Positions 55,809 through 64,000 of a stretch of DNA of 64,000 nucleotides are shown here, one piece after another. Position 1 is the stretch's first letter. Every line of letters starts with the position of its first letter. The notes beneath the pieces are model-generated. The model was not told the DNA's origin, ran no database searches, and saw only the letters and a list, made by a program, of their open reading frames with translations. A program made the translations under genes and the position numbers. Source of the stretch: Spirosoma foliorum (GTDB taxonomy: Bacteria > Bacteroidota > Bacteroidia > Cytophagales > Spirosomataceae); assembly GCF_014117325.1 (NCBI RefSeq), contig NZ_CP059732.1, positions 4,849,001 through 4,913,000 of the forward strand. The letters run 5' to 3'.

Positions 55809-57097
55809 CATTTCAACAGTGCTGCGCCGATCTGGCAACTGAGGCACTTTTTTACGGAACAAAACTCATTATAGAGTTCAATGGCCGCCTGTGAATCGAA
55901 AGCCGTGCGAATACCTAGTCCAAGGGTGTCCCAGTTTTCGGTCAGGTGGTTTTTTTCTGCCGAAAGCTTCTCCAACAATTCAATCGCCCAATCAATATAC
56001 GCTGGCTGATCCCGATGATGGGCATACGCAGCCAACAAGGGTACTGCTGTATTAATTACAATATTCTCGGCTGAGGTTAATCCTAAAGTAGGAGCCCCTT
56101 TGTCTGTTTCTTTCCCAAAACGATAGTGCGCCAGCCAGTAATCAGACGGTATTATCTGTAAGGCTTTAAGCAATCGTTCAACATCGGGTGTAGCTACAAA
56201 AAGCGAAAATAAACTGGCATGGTGCGTTACCAAACGAGCGAACTGGGCCAATCGTAGCGTAGGAAAATTAGCTGGCCGCAGCCTCCCCCACTTCCATATA
56301 TGAGCTAGCATTTCCTTATCAGCTAGCGCATATTTGGCGGCCATAAATCGGTATTCGCGCTGAAGCATTTTCGTGTATTCATCCGGTTCATCAACCTCCA
56401 ATAATCCAGCCACCCCAAACAACATTGCCTCAACTTGTGGCAGTACGTCCCTGTGTTTCAGTATTGCCTTTAAAGGGACAGTACGGCTGAGTTGCGCCAT
56501 CGGGTCAGCATTGATTTTGAACCCCATGTTTATGGCCAACAGTCGATAGGCTGTTTCCTCCCAATCGCCACCTGTTTGCTCAACTATGTGCTGAACGTCT
56601 GAGGCTTTACGCTCCAGTCGTTGCATCATAGCCTTATCTAGCATAGATGTGATGTGTAAAGGCGTTACGTTACGAAACTGCCCGGCACATGGAATAGCCT
56701 CTACCGAACTACTTAACAACGTATATCGATCCAGCAAGGTCGGATCGATGAGGGGCTGGAGTTCAAGGGTGGGTAGTGGAGTACCATTAGCACGATCGAC
56801 CTGAGCGCCATTGGCTACCCGGTCATCTTGCCAGACGACATGTAGGATAACATTATCGTAGGCACGATCGTATTGATGACGATGCACAAGCCAATCCGAT
56901 GTTCGGGTATGCATTTCAACAGTACCCACCCACTCTACGTCATTGATTAATAATCGGGCATTGGTAAAATCTGGCCCCGCGTTATTGTTCCGAAACCCAG
57001 GATGGAGAACCTGAATAAATTCGCCGTCGGTAGTTATCAGTCTATTTTTAGTAAAATACTGGAACTGCCAAATAAAATAAAGGAAAATTTCGGGCAC
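55808..57097 (-). CDS. DUF2851 family protein
   Basis: Protein of 429 aa, opening MPEIFLYFIWQFQYF and carrying LITTDGEFIQVLHPGFRN, NAGPDFTNARLLI, WVGTVEMHTRTSDWLVHRH and YDNVILHVVWQDD, which identify DUF2851, a family common in Bacteroidota with no known function. The C-terminus has CSVKKCLSCQIG with a cluster of Cys residues (about 415-423) that could bind a metal. Convergent with the Gfo/Idh gene and downstream of pyrF. Confidence 0.88.
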   Translation of the reverse strand: MPEIFLYFIWQFQYFTKNRLITTDGEFIQVLHPGFRNNNAGPDFTNARLLINDVEWVGTVEMHTRTSDWLVHRHQYDRAYDNVILHVVWQDDRVANGAQVDRANGTPLPTLELQPLIDPTLLDRYTLLSSSVEAIPCAGQFRNVTPLHITSMLDKAMMQRLERKASDVQHIVEQTGGDWEETAYRLLAINMGFKINADPMAQLSRTVPLKAILKHRDVLPQVEAMLFGVAGLLEVDEPDEYTKMLQREYRFMAAKYALADKEMLAHIWKWGRLRPANFPTLRLAQFARLVTHHASLFSLFVATPDVERLLKALQIIPSDYWLAHYRFGKETDKGAPTLGLTSAENIVINTAVPLLAAYAHHRDQPAYIDWAIELLEKLSAEKNHLTENWDTLGLGIRTAFDSQAAIELYNEFCSVKKCLSCQIGAALLK

Positions 57098-57201
57098 AGG
57101 TCAATAGCTAATTAGTAGTAAATAGATCTCCATTGAAACGCCAAGAGAAGCTCAATGTAAACATATTTATTTAACTAATATACCTACTAACAAACAACAG
57201 T

Positions 57202-58032
57202 TTAATTCTTGATGATATCATCTAAATACCCGGCCATTTCTTTCTGTAAACTACTGGCTTCAACTCGTGCCTTATCGGCAAAATCCAATCCGCTAGATGC
57301 ATATAAAATACTTCTCGACGCATTCACTAACAGACCACCGGCAGCGGTTAAACCTCGCCGGGAAACTTCTTCAAGGCTCCCTCCCTGGGCACCTACACCA
57401 GGTACAAGCAGAAAATTATCAGGAGCGAGTTCTCGAATACGGCTTAATTCATTTGCTTGAGTAGCTCCAACAACAAACATTAGTTTATCTGCCCCGGCCC
57501 AGCTATGGGCAGCTTCCATTACTAGTTCAAATAGCTCCTGATCGCCCACTTGCTGGCGCTGAAAATCGGCACTTCCAGGATTGGACGTAAGCGCCAACAG
57601 AATGACCCATTTATTTTCATAGGCCAGAAAAGGCAAGACCGAATCGTGACCCATATAAGGGGCTACTGTTACAGAATCAAAAGACAGCCCAGCCGCTGCG
57701 GGATCGAAGAAAGTACGGGCATACAAATCTGATGTATTACCGATATCTCCCCGTTTGGCATCAGCAATTGTGAAGCAATCGGCCGGAATATAATCCAGCG
57801 TTTTCTTAAGACTTTCCCAACCTCGTGGTCCCTGTGCTTCGTAAAAAGCAATATTGGGTTTATAGGCTACAGTAAACTCGGCAGTAGCATCAATAATTGC
57901 TTTGTTGAAGGCAAAAACCGGATCAGGTTCGGTTAGCAGATGATGCGGGAGCTTACGAGGATCGGTATCTAAACCAACACACAAATAAGATTGCTTTTGA
58001 AAAATCAGATTACTTAACTCCGAATAAGTCAT
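57202..58032 (-). CDS. pyrF: Orotidine 5'-phosphate decarboxylase, subfamily 2
   Basis: The start MTYSELSNLIFQKQSYLCVGLDTD (58032) is preferred over an upstream ATG at 58137. The 276-aa product is the long (subfamily 2) type, found in many Bacteroidota. It converts OMP to UMP. The catalytic Asp-Lys-Asp set is in IADAKRGDIGNTSD; LVPGVGAQGGSLEEV is the phosphate loop. It diverges from rfbC. Confidence 0.94.
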   Translation of the reverse strand: MTYSELSNLIFQKQSYLCVGLDTDPRKLPHHLLTEPDPVFAFNKAIIDATAEFTVAYKPNIAFYEAQGPRGWESLKKTLDYIPADCFTIADAKRGDIGNTSDLYARTFFDPAAAGLSFDSVTVAPYMGHDSVLPFLAYENKWVILLALTSNPGSADFQRQQVGDQELFELVMEAAHSWAGADKLMFVVGATQANELSRIRELAPDNFLLVPGVGAQGGSLEEVSRRGLTAAGGLLVNASRSILYASSGLDFADKARVEASSLQKEMAGYLDDIIKN

Positions 58033-58096
58033 GCTGAAGTGGGAATCGCGAACGAAAAGATTGTGCTCAAAATTACAACTTACCGTGTCGGTTTCA

Positions 58097-58104
58097 TAAA
58101 TTTG
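58097..58104 (+). promoter_or_regulatory. Candidate -7 box for rfbC
   Basis: TAAATTTG matches the Bacteroidota -7 consensus TAnnTTTG and lies 39 bp upstream of the rfbC start; a well-spaced -33 TTTG is not evident. Confidence 0.3.
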
Positions 58105-58142
58105 TCCGTTATAGACCTTCGAAATTAGAAATTCCACTTACT

Positions 58143-58682
58143 ATGCAAGTTCGGCAAACTGCCATTGAGGGCCTGATTGAATTGATTCCACGCGTATTTG
58201 AGGATGAACGCGGCCATTTCTTCGAGTCTTACAATAAACCCCTTTTTGTATCGCTGGGCCTGCCTATGGAGTTTGTGCAGGACAATCAGTCTTTCTCTGT
58301 AAAAGGCGTTCTGCGTGGGTTACACATGCAAAATGCACCCTTCGCTCAGGGAAAATTAGTTCGGGTAATTACAGGCCAGGTCCTGGATGTTGCCGTTGAT
58401 TTACGACCAGACTCGCCAACATTTGGTCAATACGAAACCTTCCTGCTAGACGCCAAACTGGCTAATATGGCCTATATTCCAGAAGGCTTTGCCCACGGCT
58501 TTGTAGCGCTGGAAGATAGTGTCTTCAGTTATAAATGCACGAATATTTATAACAAAGCCTCCGAATCAGGTATAATCTGGAATGACCCAGACTTGAATAT
58601 CAATTGGGGAGTAGAAAATCCTATTGTTTCGGAGAAAGATCAGGAGTTAAAAACCCTACGTGAGGTTTTACCGGAAGCATAG
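58143..58682 (+). CDS. rfbC: dTDP-4-dehydrorhamnose 3,5-epimerase
   Basis: Protein of 179 aa, the third enzyme of dTDP-L-rhamnose synthesis. Motifs: RVFEDERGHFFESYN, FVQDNQSFSVKGVLRGLHMQ (catalytic His region), VDLRPDSPTFGQYETF, YIPEGFAHGFVAL and INWGVENPIVSEKDQ. Other rhamnose genes are not adjacent. Confidence 0.95.
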   Translation: MQVRQTAIEGLIELIPRVFEDERGHFFESYNKPLFVSLGLPMEFVQDNQSFSVKGVLRGLHMQNAPFAQGKLVRVITGQVLDVAVDLRPDSPTFGQYETFLLDAKLANMAYIPEGFAHGFVALEDSVFSYKCTNIYNKASESGIIWNDPDLNINWGVENPIVSEKDQELKTLREVLPEA

Positions 58683-58685
58683 TTT

Positions 58686-58767
58686 GATGTAAGGTATATG
58701 ATATAGGGTGTATGATATAGTTAGCAAGAAGAATATATCATACATTCTACATCATATACTTCACATC
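58686..58767. repeat. 33-bp imperfect inverted repeat after rfbC
   Basis: Arms 58686-58718 and 58735-58767 match at 28 of 33 positions; iterated GTATATGAT/GTATGATAT words. All mismatches are transitions, so on one strand's RNA several become G-U pairs. It lies between convergent genes. Confidence 0.85.
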
Positions 58768-58772
58768 GCCAC

Positions 58773-59465
58773 TTATTTCTCATACATTTCTTCTAATACC
58801 TTCCGACCAACTTTTCGAGCTGACAATGGGTTTTGCCCCGTTACCAATCGTTCGTCGACTTCAATATAAGGTAAAAAGGGAATAAGCCCTTTGCTGTAGA
58901 GCGCCTTTCGCTGTTTTAAGGCATCTTCAAGAGAAAACGGGACTTCTTCGTCGAGTCGCACAAGCTTTTCTTCCATATTCGAAAAACCCGTTACTTGCCG
59001 ATTATCTATTAGAAGCGAGCCATCCGACAAAGTAACATTAAGCAGCGCACTTACACCGTGGCAAACAGCAGCTATCATACCACCACCCTCATAAATCTGC
59101 TGGGTTATCCGTTGAAGCGCCTGATTATTCGGAAAATCCCACATGGTACCATGACCGCCCGTGAAATAAACGATCTGGTAATTAGCCGGATCAACATCAT
59201 CTAGTTTTAGAGAGTCCTCTAGTTTCGAACGAAATGTAGGATCATGCGACCATTTTTCGTTGATCGTATCACGTCGCTCAATACTCTTCTCATCAATTGG
59301 TATAGTGCCCCCTGCAGGACTGGCAATATCGTAAGGTAAATTCCGTCCGGCTAACTCATCATAAAAATGGGTTGCCTCACTTAACCACAAGCCTGTCTTA
59401 TGAGGCTTTGTCGGATAATCCGTATGATTTGTGCAGACAATTAGCGCGCGGTAAATAGGATCCAT
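58773..59465 (-). CDS. DJ-1/PfpI-family protein (type 1 glutamine amidotransferase-like)
   Basis: The start MDPIYRALIVCTNHTDYP (59465) is preferred over a TTG two codons upstream. The 230-aa protein has IVYFTGGHGTMWDF, the catalytic cysteine elbow in AAVCHGVSALL, and LVTGQNPLSARKVG. This is the Hsp31/glyoxalase-III-like or ThiJ/PfpI group; proteins of this type act on methylglyoxal or as chaperones. Confidence 0.85.
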   Translation of the reverse strand: MDPIYRALIVCTNHTDYPTKPHKTGLWLSEATHFYDELAGRNLPYDIASPAGGTIPIDEKSIERRDTINEKWSHDPTFRSKLEDSLKLDDVDPANYQIVYFTGGHGTMWDFPNNQALQRITQQIYEGGGMIAAVCHGVSALLNVTLSDGSLLIDNRQVTGFSNMEEKLVRLDEEVPFSLEDALKQRKALYSKGLIPFLPYIEVDERLVTGQNPLSARKVGRKVLEEMYEK

Positions 59466-59738
59466 GAGCAAATAAGCAATGGCAGATTATGGTAACTAAC
59501 CGACACTTCGGGGCGAAGATAAACGGTTTAAAGTAAAACCATGTATAGGTAGTGACTTACTCTGAATTGGTTAGCAAATCTTTTTACTTTTTGTAGACTC
59601 ACTTTAGTGCCATCCTGAGACATATATTTCGTATAAGTCTGGATTAGCCAATAAAAATTTGCCTGGGTAAAGTTTTGACCTATTAAATAAATTATCATTT
59701 TGTTATATTTGTTGATAAACCGTATTGTACTGATCCTC

Positions 59739-60134
59739 ATGCCAAACTTAACTTACGAATCTCTTCAAGCTGAGTATGCCTGGATGCTTGTATCCGATCA
59801 ACTTCAGCAACGTAATAATGTCTTAGCTAAAAGTATATCGCACATGGAACGCAATCCCAAGGAGTTGCCCATGGCCAGTCGGTTGATTATCCTTCGTTAT
59901 CATCTCAAAATGAGCTTACGCCAATTAACACAGTCGGCTCGTCAGCATAAGTCTGAGTCTGTAAATGTTAATCAGCTGGCAGAGCAGTGGCAACATGTTC
60001 ATCAATTATTCTTCCTACTTCGTCAGATTGATAACGAGCTTGGCCGTGCTACAACAGAAAGTCAGGCGCTACGCTCTTGGATGAAATCGCTCGATGGACG
60101 CGTTTATCGTTCATCGTTAGTCCATTTGAACTAA
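59739..60134 (+). CDS. Helical protein of unknown function (131 aa)
   Basis: The start MPNLTYESLQAEYAWM (59739) is chosen over an upstream start at 59700, because it yields a soluble protein and follows a plausible leader. It is almost all alpha-helical, rich in Gln/Leu/Arg/His (LRYHLKMSLRQL, LAEQWQHVHQLFFLLRQI), and has no signal peptide. No family recognised. The convergent neighbour is the 523-aa gene; a strong terminator lies between. Confidence 0.6.
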   Translation: MPNLTYESLQAEYAWMLVSDQLQQRNNVLAKSISHMERNPKELPMASRLIILRYHLKMSLRQLTQSARQHKSESVNVNQLAEQWQHVHQLFFLLRQIDNELGRATTESQALRSWMKSLDGRVYRSSLVHLN

Positions 60135-60147
60135 ATAGGCATTCTAT

Positions 60148-60207
60148 ACAACAGGAAAAGGGTTAATTAACGGGGAGACTGCCGTTAATTAACCCTTTTC
60201 CTGTTGT
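60148..60207. terminator. Bidirectional terminator, perfect 26-bp stem
   Basis: Arms 60148-60173 and 60182-60207 are perfectly complementary, 8-base loop, with GGTTAATTAACGG core and AAAAG/CTTTT flanks. It serves the convergent 131-aa and 517-aa genes. Confidence 0.93.
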
Positions 60208-60240
60208 AAAACGAATAGCTTTCTATTTGCCAGAATTTGC

Positions 60241-61791
60241 TTATCGCTTCCGATTTGAAGGGATATATTGAATTTTCTTTACGCCAACCAGCGCACAGCC
60301 TGGTACGCAGGGAGTAGGTGGATCAGTGGCATCTACAGTAGGGCCGTCGATAGTTGAAGCAACCCAGGCAAACTCAGCCCAGGCATTCGGTTGTGCCTTA
60401 TCCGTAACAGGTTCAAACGCAATTTGCCCAATATTGGCATTAAGCCAATCATCATTTGAACTCAAATCAATTGTATAGATATGATATTTCCCATCATTAA
60501 TGACCGGAAACTCCATTATTCGATCGCTTGTGCCATAGAGTGTTACATCATCACTTCGGCGCCATTTGAGTCTGAATTTATCGCTTTGGGTATTAAACGC
60601 GGCCTTCAAATAAATTTTCGGATTGTTGCGCCCTTTCCAGAAAACAAATGGAGACAAAACTCGCGCATTTGTTGCATCATCAAGCAGCATATGCAATTTC
60701 CCCGCAATCGGCCAGCCTGTATCTGTTACATGATAATAAGTCCAGCCTTTTCTTGATGTATCAAAAAGAAAATTAGGGCCTGCAGGCGAGTGGGTTTTGT
60801 TATAAACGTAGGAACGAATATCATTTAAATGTCCTAAGATCAACTCGTAATCCCATTCATGAACCAAATTATAGTCAAATATGACCTTATTCGTAGCGGC
60901 AATATAGGAAGCTACGGTGCTCGTTTCATCGCCCCCTAAATCAGATCCGAAATACCCTCTTTTAAATTCATAATTACCTGGTGAATATAGGCCAACTCCA
61001 TAGCCATTATCATTGGTAGATGCCATCCAGGGTTCGGTAGGAAAAACATCACCAAAAAGCATGGTACTAGGAGGCTGTATCCGCTCTAATGAAAGTGAGC
61101 CGTTGGTATAGGGGCTTGCGCCATTATAGAGCCACATATTATGATAATCCCCCGTCAAATACACACAGGGAAATTCTTGTTGACGAGCCTCATATTGTGT
61201 TTTATCCGATCGAGATAATTCGACTTTTACGTGCACTTTTACGACATTACCATCTAAACGCACCCAGTGCTCTATAGTAGCTTCGCCAGGCTCATTGTTA
61301 AAAGCAAATTGCTTAGGTATAGTTTTAGTATGTAGTAAATTATCTTGCTTTTCAACCAATAATACCTGTGCGGGATTAAAATTCACGTCACCAGCCTGAA
61401 TAGGATTCCAGCCCAGACCGATCCAGGCTGGGTTTCCATTCTGCGAGTAATCGTAAGGCCCTCCATAGAGTCCTATCTGTATTTGCCGACCAAGATCAGT
61501 ACGCCCGCCAAGGACAGGGTTACTAACCATGTTCTGCGTCTTAACAAGGCCACCATGGTCATTGACAAATGTAAGGTACGTAATAGCACCACCAGCATTT
61601 GTGTTAATACCTACTTTAATCTGCGAATTCTCAATCGTCAGCAATCCATCGTTAAAGGCTCCTACGCGCGCCAATGACGACGTACGTGGGCCAGGAGGAG
61701 AGTTACGAAGTTGAGCCTTTAGTAGTATTGGTGACCAGAGAAAGGTCATCAAGAATAAAAAACGCCAATGCAAGAACTTACGAAGTGACAT
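60241..61791 (-). CDS. Secreted protein of unknown function (517 aa)
   Basis: The start MSLRKFLHWRFLFLMTFLWSP (61791) gives a signal peptide, with cleavage near LLKAQ; longer starts are possible. The first ~330 residues look like a carbohydrate-binding or mutarotase-like beta domain (INTNAGGAITYLTFVNDHGG, GLGWNPIQAGDVNFN, VKVHVKVELSRSDK, EFPCVYLTGDYHNMWLYNG, GVGLYSPGNYEFKRG), followed by a ~150-residue beta domain resembling a lectin/jellyroll (FVFWKGRNNPKIYLKAAF, YTIDLSSNDDWLNANIGQI). No named family is recognised. It is followed downstream by no other gene on this strand and preceded by the PmoA-like gene. Confidence 0.65.
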   Translation of the reverse strand: MSLRKFLHWRFLFLMTFLWSPILLKAQLRNSPPGPRTSSLARVGAFNDGLLTIENSQIKVGINTNAGGAITYLTFVNDHGGLVKTQNMVSNPVLGGRTDLGRQIQIGLYGGPYDYSQNGNPAWIGLGWNPIQAGDVNFNPAQVLLVEKQDNLLHTKTIPKQFAFNNEPGEATIEHWVRLDGNVVKVHVKVELSRSDKTQYEARQQEFPCVYLTGDYHNMWLYNGASPYTNGSLSLERIQPPSTMLFGDVFPTEPWMASTNDNGYGVGLYSPGNYEFKRGYFGSDLGGDETSTVASYIAATNKVIFDYNLVHEWDYELILGHLNDIRSYVYNKTHSPAGPNFLFDTSRKGWTYYHVTDTGWPIAGKLHMLLDDATNARVLSPFVFWKGRNNPKIYLKAAFNTQSDKFRLKWRRSDDVTLYGTSDRIMEFPVINDGKYHIYTIDLSSNDDWLNANIGQIAFEPVTDKAQPNAWAEFAWVASTIDGPTVDATDPPTPCVPGCALVGVKKIQYIPSNRKR

Positions 61792-61897
61792 GTGGGGCAT
61801 ATAAACCAGCACGATTTGGTATACTAATTTGCTGTTTACAAATAATATGCCAAATGATTTTTGCGCAAATAAATTAACATTTTTCGATATTAGTTAA

Positions 61898-62923
61898 CTA
61901 TTTATTTAATCGACTCAAATCAGCATCTACAAGTTTGCCAGACTGAATTAACAGCCGATGACGGAACGTAACGCTCTGACCTGCTGGCAATGAGTAATTC
62001 AGGGCGGGCGCCTTACCACTGCTCATAACTGAAACTCCTAATGGGTTAGCCGCAAACAAACCATATCCGCGAGCATGCCAATACGTTGGGTAACCTACAT
62101 TTTTGGCATGGTCAAATAAAACAACAGAAAGGTCTTCTCCGTTAATCGTACCCGTCAGTTTCATCCATTGCGCCCGTGTTCCCCAAACGGCATCGCCCTC
62201 TATACCTTCGCTGCTGTGGTATAAACCTGTTACGCCTTTATTATTCAATATAGGTACTTTGGTCTCCACACCTTGCGCATCAGTAAAAACCTCCGGCTTA
62301 GTAGAGGGCTGCTCAAGTTGGCGGGCAACACGCAAAGCAATCATTCCTTCTTTATTGTCTTTAAAAACAACCTCTTTATCGGTCGCTTTCAGAGTTGTAA
62401 TTCGTTCAATCGTGCGATTAGCTGCGGTAGCCAGAAATTCATAGGTGGTTGTTTCCTGAAGCATTGCTTTTCCATCTTTATCGAGCCAATCGGCTGTCAC
62501 GACCAAGGTCGCTTTTCCTTTCCCACTTTTCATGGACTTTACGCCAGTATGAACGATCGTACCAAATGGACCTTTATGTTCGGGACCAACCTGAATAGAG
62601 TTATTCCAGAAATCGTGGCCATTCACATCACCATAGTTGAACCACATACCCACATGGTGCGGGTGATCGATGCGTTCATCGGGCCGAGGGTCAAGTGGCC
62701 AGCCTCGCGTAATAAAGTTTCCTCCTGCCGACACAATGGGATACAGAACTGGCTTTTTCAACACTGTCGGTCCTGGATAAATGTAGGCGGTAAATGGCTT
62801 TCCATCGACTGTTACAGAAATACGTTTCTGGGCTTCGTCGTGAGTCAGTTGAATCTGATTCGATTGGGCTCGGCTGGCAAGGATCGTACTGAAAAGGAAG
62901 AACGCAATGAAATAGTAACGCAT
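61898..62923 (-). CDS. PmoA-like/DUF6807 secreted protein
   Basis: Protein of 341 aa with a signal peptide (MRYYFIAFFLFSTILASRAQ). The body has FTAYIYPGPTVLKKPVLYPI, ITRGWPLDPRPDERIDHPHHVGMWFNYGDVNGHDFW, and VVLFDHAKNVGYPTYWHARGYGLFAANPLG, matching the DUF6807 group labelled PmoA family in annotation. Its His-rich HPHHVG motif may bind a metal. It is common in Bacteroidota and Planctomycetes polysaccharide loci; the name PmoA does not mean it is methane monooxygenase. Confidence 0.8.
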   Translation of the reverse strand: MRYYFIAFFLFSTILASRAQSNQIQLTHDEAQKRISVTVDGKPFTAYIYPGPTVLKKPVLYPIVSAGGNFITRGWPLDPRPDERIDHPHHVGMWFNYGDVNGHDFWNNSIQVGPEHKGPFGTIVHTGVKSMKSGKGKATLVVTADWLDKDGKAMLQETTTYEFLATAANRTIERITTLKATDKEVVFKDNKEGMIALRVARQLEQPSTKPEVFTDAQGVETKVPILNNKGVTGLYHSSEGIEGDAVWGTRAQWMKLTGTINGEDLSVVLFDHAKNVGYPTYWHARGYGLFAANPLGVSVMSSGKAPALNYSLPAGQSVTFRHRLLIQSGKLVDADLSRLNK

Positions 62924-62971
62924 CAGCTAATTAGTTAGTCAAAAGTAGGAATCGAAAGGATAAAGGAAACG

Positions 62972-63016
62972 CAAACAAATCGCCCCAAACTAAGAAGCTG
63001 GGGCGATTTGTTTGCT
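62972..63016. terminator. Hairpin terminator
   Basis: Perfect 16-bp stem (62972-62987 with 63001-63016), CGCCCC core, 13-base loop, T-run on the minus strand. It lies in the 118-bp gap downstream of the LEA-like lipoprotein gene and upstream of the PmoA-like gene, both on the minus strand. Confidence 0.88.
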
Positions 63017-63041
63017 ACTGAATACAAAGATATAAAGCTGC

Positions 63042-63659
63042 TTAATTACCTAATAAAATTTTATTCGTTACGTCCTGGTCAATTGTGATATACCCTGGAT
63101 AATTCACCTGCTTACCCAGCAAATCCAACGTTGGTTTAATCTTAATTGTCAGTTTAGAAGGCTGGGTTCCGGTTGCACCCGATAGGTTTTGTACCAATTG
63201 CGTAAAAGCATCACGCGTCTTGCTGTCTGTAAGCAACTGATAGGCATTGGTGTTCAACTGGACCGGAACGCGCGTACGACCACCGCCGGGTTGCACCTCG
63301 ATACGCTGATTCAAAAAACCATTGAACAACTCCTGTCCGGCCAATAGAATCCGGTATTCCAGTTGATTGATTCCAGCCAGTTTATTGGTTGGGTTGGTGA
63401 TATCAATATTCAGACGGGCGTTCAGCGGTACATTACGTGTTAACAACCCAGTTGCTAATCGTGGAAACTGAGCCGGATTAATATCCTCCACTTTGCGTAG
63501 TTGTCGAACATCGATGCCTGCTAAATAGATGCTATCGGCAGACGCAATCGTATAACGGCAAGCGCCAAGCGTTTTGGCCTGAGAAATCTGGTTATTGACA
63601 CTGCATTGGCTGAACAATAAGGGCAATGCTGCCAGTAGTATAACAAGTGCTTTTTTCAT
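63042..63659 (-). CDS. LEA14-like lipoprotein
   Basis: Protein of 205 aa. The N-terminus (MKKALVILLAALPLLFSQC) is a signal peptide ending at Cys19, probably lipidated though the -1 residue is Gln. The body has the LEA_2/WHy fold pattern: LNARLNIDITNPTNKLAGINQLEYRILLAGQELFNG, VPVQLNTNAYQLL. Located in the envelope; function unknown. A fragment of another gene lies upstream on the same strand. Confidence 0.7.
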   Translation of the reverse strand: MKKALVILLAALPLLFSQCSVNNQISQAKTLGACRYTIASADSIYLAGIDVRQLRKVEDINPAQFPRLATGLLTRNVPLNARLNIDITNPTNKLAGINQLEYRILLAGQELFNGFLNQRIEVQPGGGRTRVPVQLNTNAYQLLTDSKTRDAFTQLVQNLSGATGTQPSKLTIKIKPTLDLLGKQVNYPGYITIDQDVTNKILLGN

Positions 63660-63713
63660 AGTTGACTTTAGTCCTTTTTGTATAAACGTTCGACAGTACG
63701 AAAAGGGTTTGGT

Positions 63714-64000
63714 TTAATTGTTTTTAACGAATACCATTTGTGTCCGGTCGGCTTTGGCTACCTTCTTCCGGAAATCAACCCACTCGGCATAAGCAGTTGC
63801 CGGAAATTTTCCACCATGCATAGTTATATGACGGACATACGTGATCTGGTCACCGTTAATTGTTAACTCTGCTGTATATCGCCCAAATTTAGATTCTATC
63901 GCTACGGGAGCTAGTTTAAATTCAGGGGTATAGCCTTGAGGAAGCTGGTAGGAAATGGTGTCACTATCGTCAAAATCGTAGTTCGTCCCTAAATCAACAG
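63714..64000 (-). CDS. C-terminal part of a DUF3857/transglutaminase-like protein
   Basis: The window ends inside this gene; 95 codons are visible. The piece contains YQLPQGYTPEFKLAPVAIES, FGRYTAELTINGDQITYVRHI, then FPATAYAEWVDFRKKVAKAD, which matches the end of DUF3857 proteins with a transglutaminase core. It lies 54 bp upstream of the LEA-like gene on the same strand, probably one operon. The call rests on this tail alone. Confidence 0.6.
   Translation of the reverse strand, partial: VDLGTNYDFDDSDTISYQLPQGYTPEFKLAPVAIESKFGRYTAELTINGDQITYVRHITMHGGKFPATAYAEWVDFRKKVAKADRTQMVFVKNN

Noticed and set aside
59528..59740. A 70-aa minus-strand open frame in the gap before the 131-aa gene
   Set aside because: AT-rich, with no recognisable domain, and it overlaps the start region of the plus-strand gene; no evidence it is translated.
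61898..62923. Methane monooxygenase subunit A
   Set aside because: The PmoA label on this family is historical; the protein is secreted, soluble-looking and lacks the membrane helices of the enzyme.
62273..62938. A 221-aa plus-strand open frame opposite the PmoA-like gene
   Set aside because: Antisense shadow; composition not protein-like and the opposite strand encodes a clear family.

Overview
The window looks like chromosomal DNA of a Cytophagales bacterium (Bacteroidota) close to Spirosoma; the genus is an inference. The evidence is a complete gliding/type IX secretion module (sprE, sprF, gldK-gldL-gldM-gldN), a FecR-SusC-SusD outer-membrane glycan uptake set, DUF4271 beside hemD, a signal-peptide-bearing ATP synthase subunit a, a GreA-like factor, DUF2851, and weak ribosome binding sites. 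About 57 protein genes are supported. I saw no rRNA, tRNA, CRISPR array, transposase or prophage.

Layout. 0-3.4 kb: rodA (cut by the left edge) and mrdA (elongation PBP2), then an SMP-30-like lactonase. 3.7-11.7 kb: a Gfo/Idh/MocA oxidoreductase, a macroglobulin-like protein carrying a TonB plug, a Rossmann protein, a DUF6786-like lipoprotein, a GNAT enzyme and a class A beta-lactamase. 11.8-15.9 kb: ATP synthase genes atpZ, atpI, atpB, atpE, atpF, atpH, interrupted by a toxin-antitoxin pair and lacking atpA/atpG. 16.0-28.8 kb: sprE, PBP1A, uvrC, then gldN-M-L-K and sprF on the minus strand. 28.9-45 kb: housekeeping and accessory genes (hemD, DUF4271, sucD, topoisomerase IB, TolC, amidohydrolase, GreA-like, P450, hpf, metK, lycopene cyclase, lipA, OsmC). 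46.1-55.7 kb: a catabolic locus with a putative LacI-type operator, FecR, SusC, SusD, a sugar isomerase-like TIM barrel, a DUF1080 hydrolase and a Gfo/Idh oxidoreductase. 55.8-64 kb: DUF2851, pyrF, rfbC, a DJ-1-like protein, orphans, a PmoA/DUF6807 protein, a LEA-like lipoprotein and the tail of a DUF3857-type protein.

How the genes work together. RodA/PBP2/PBP1A build the wall. SprE, SprF and GldKLMN form much of the type IX translocon, its motor and its rings. The SusCD locus probably imports a glycan fragment or glycoside, which the DUF1080 hydrolase, TIM-barrel enzyme and oxidoreductase could process through 3-keto sugars.

The most unusual signals are these. (1) Many intergenic spaces hold long, often perfect inverted repeats whose arms are made of short iterated words such as TATGAT or TTACGA; one at 37,358-37,437 has 36-bp arms and one at 33,878-33,950 uses the last codons of a gene as an arm. 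(2) Two genes (DUF4271 and a Gfo/Idh oxidoreductase) are broken by a homopolymer that is exactly one base too long. (3) A toxin-antitoxin pair sits inside the ATP synthase operon.
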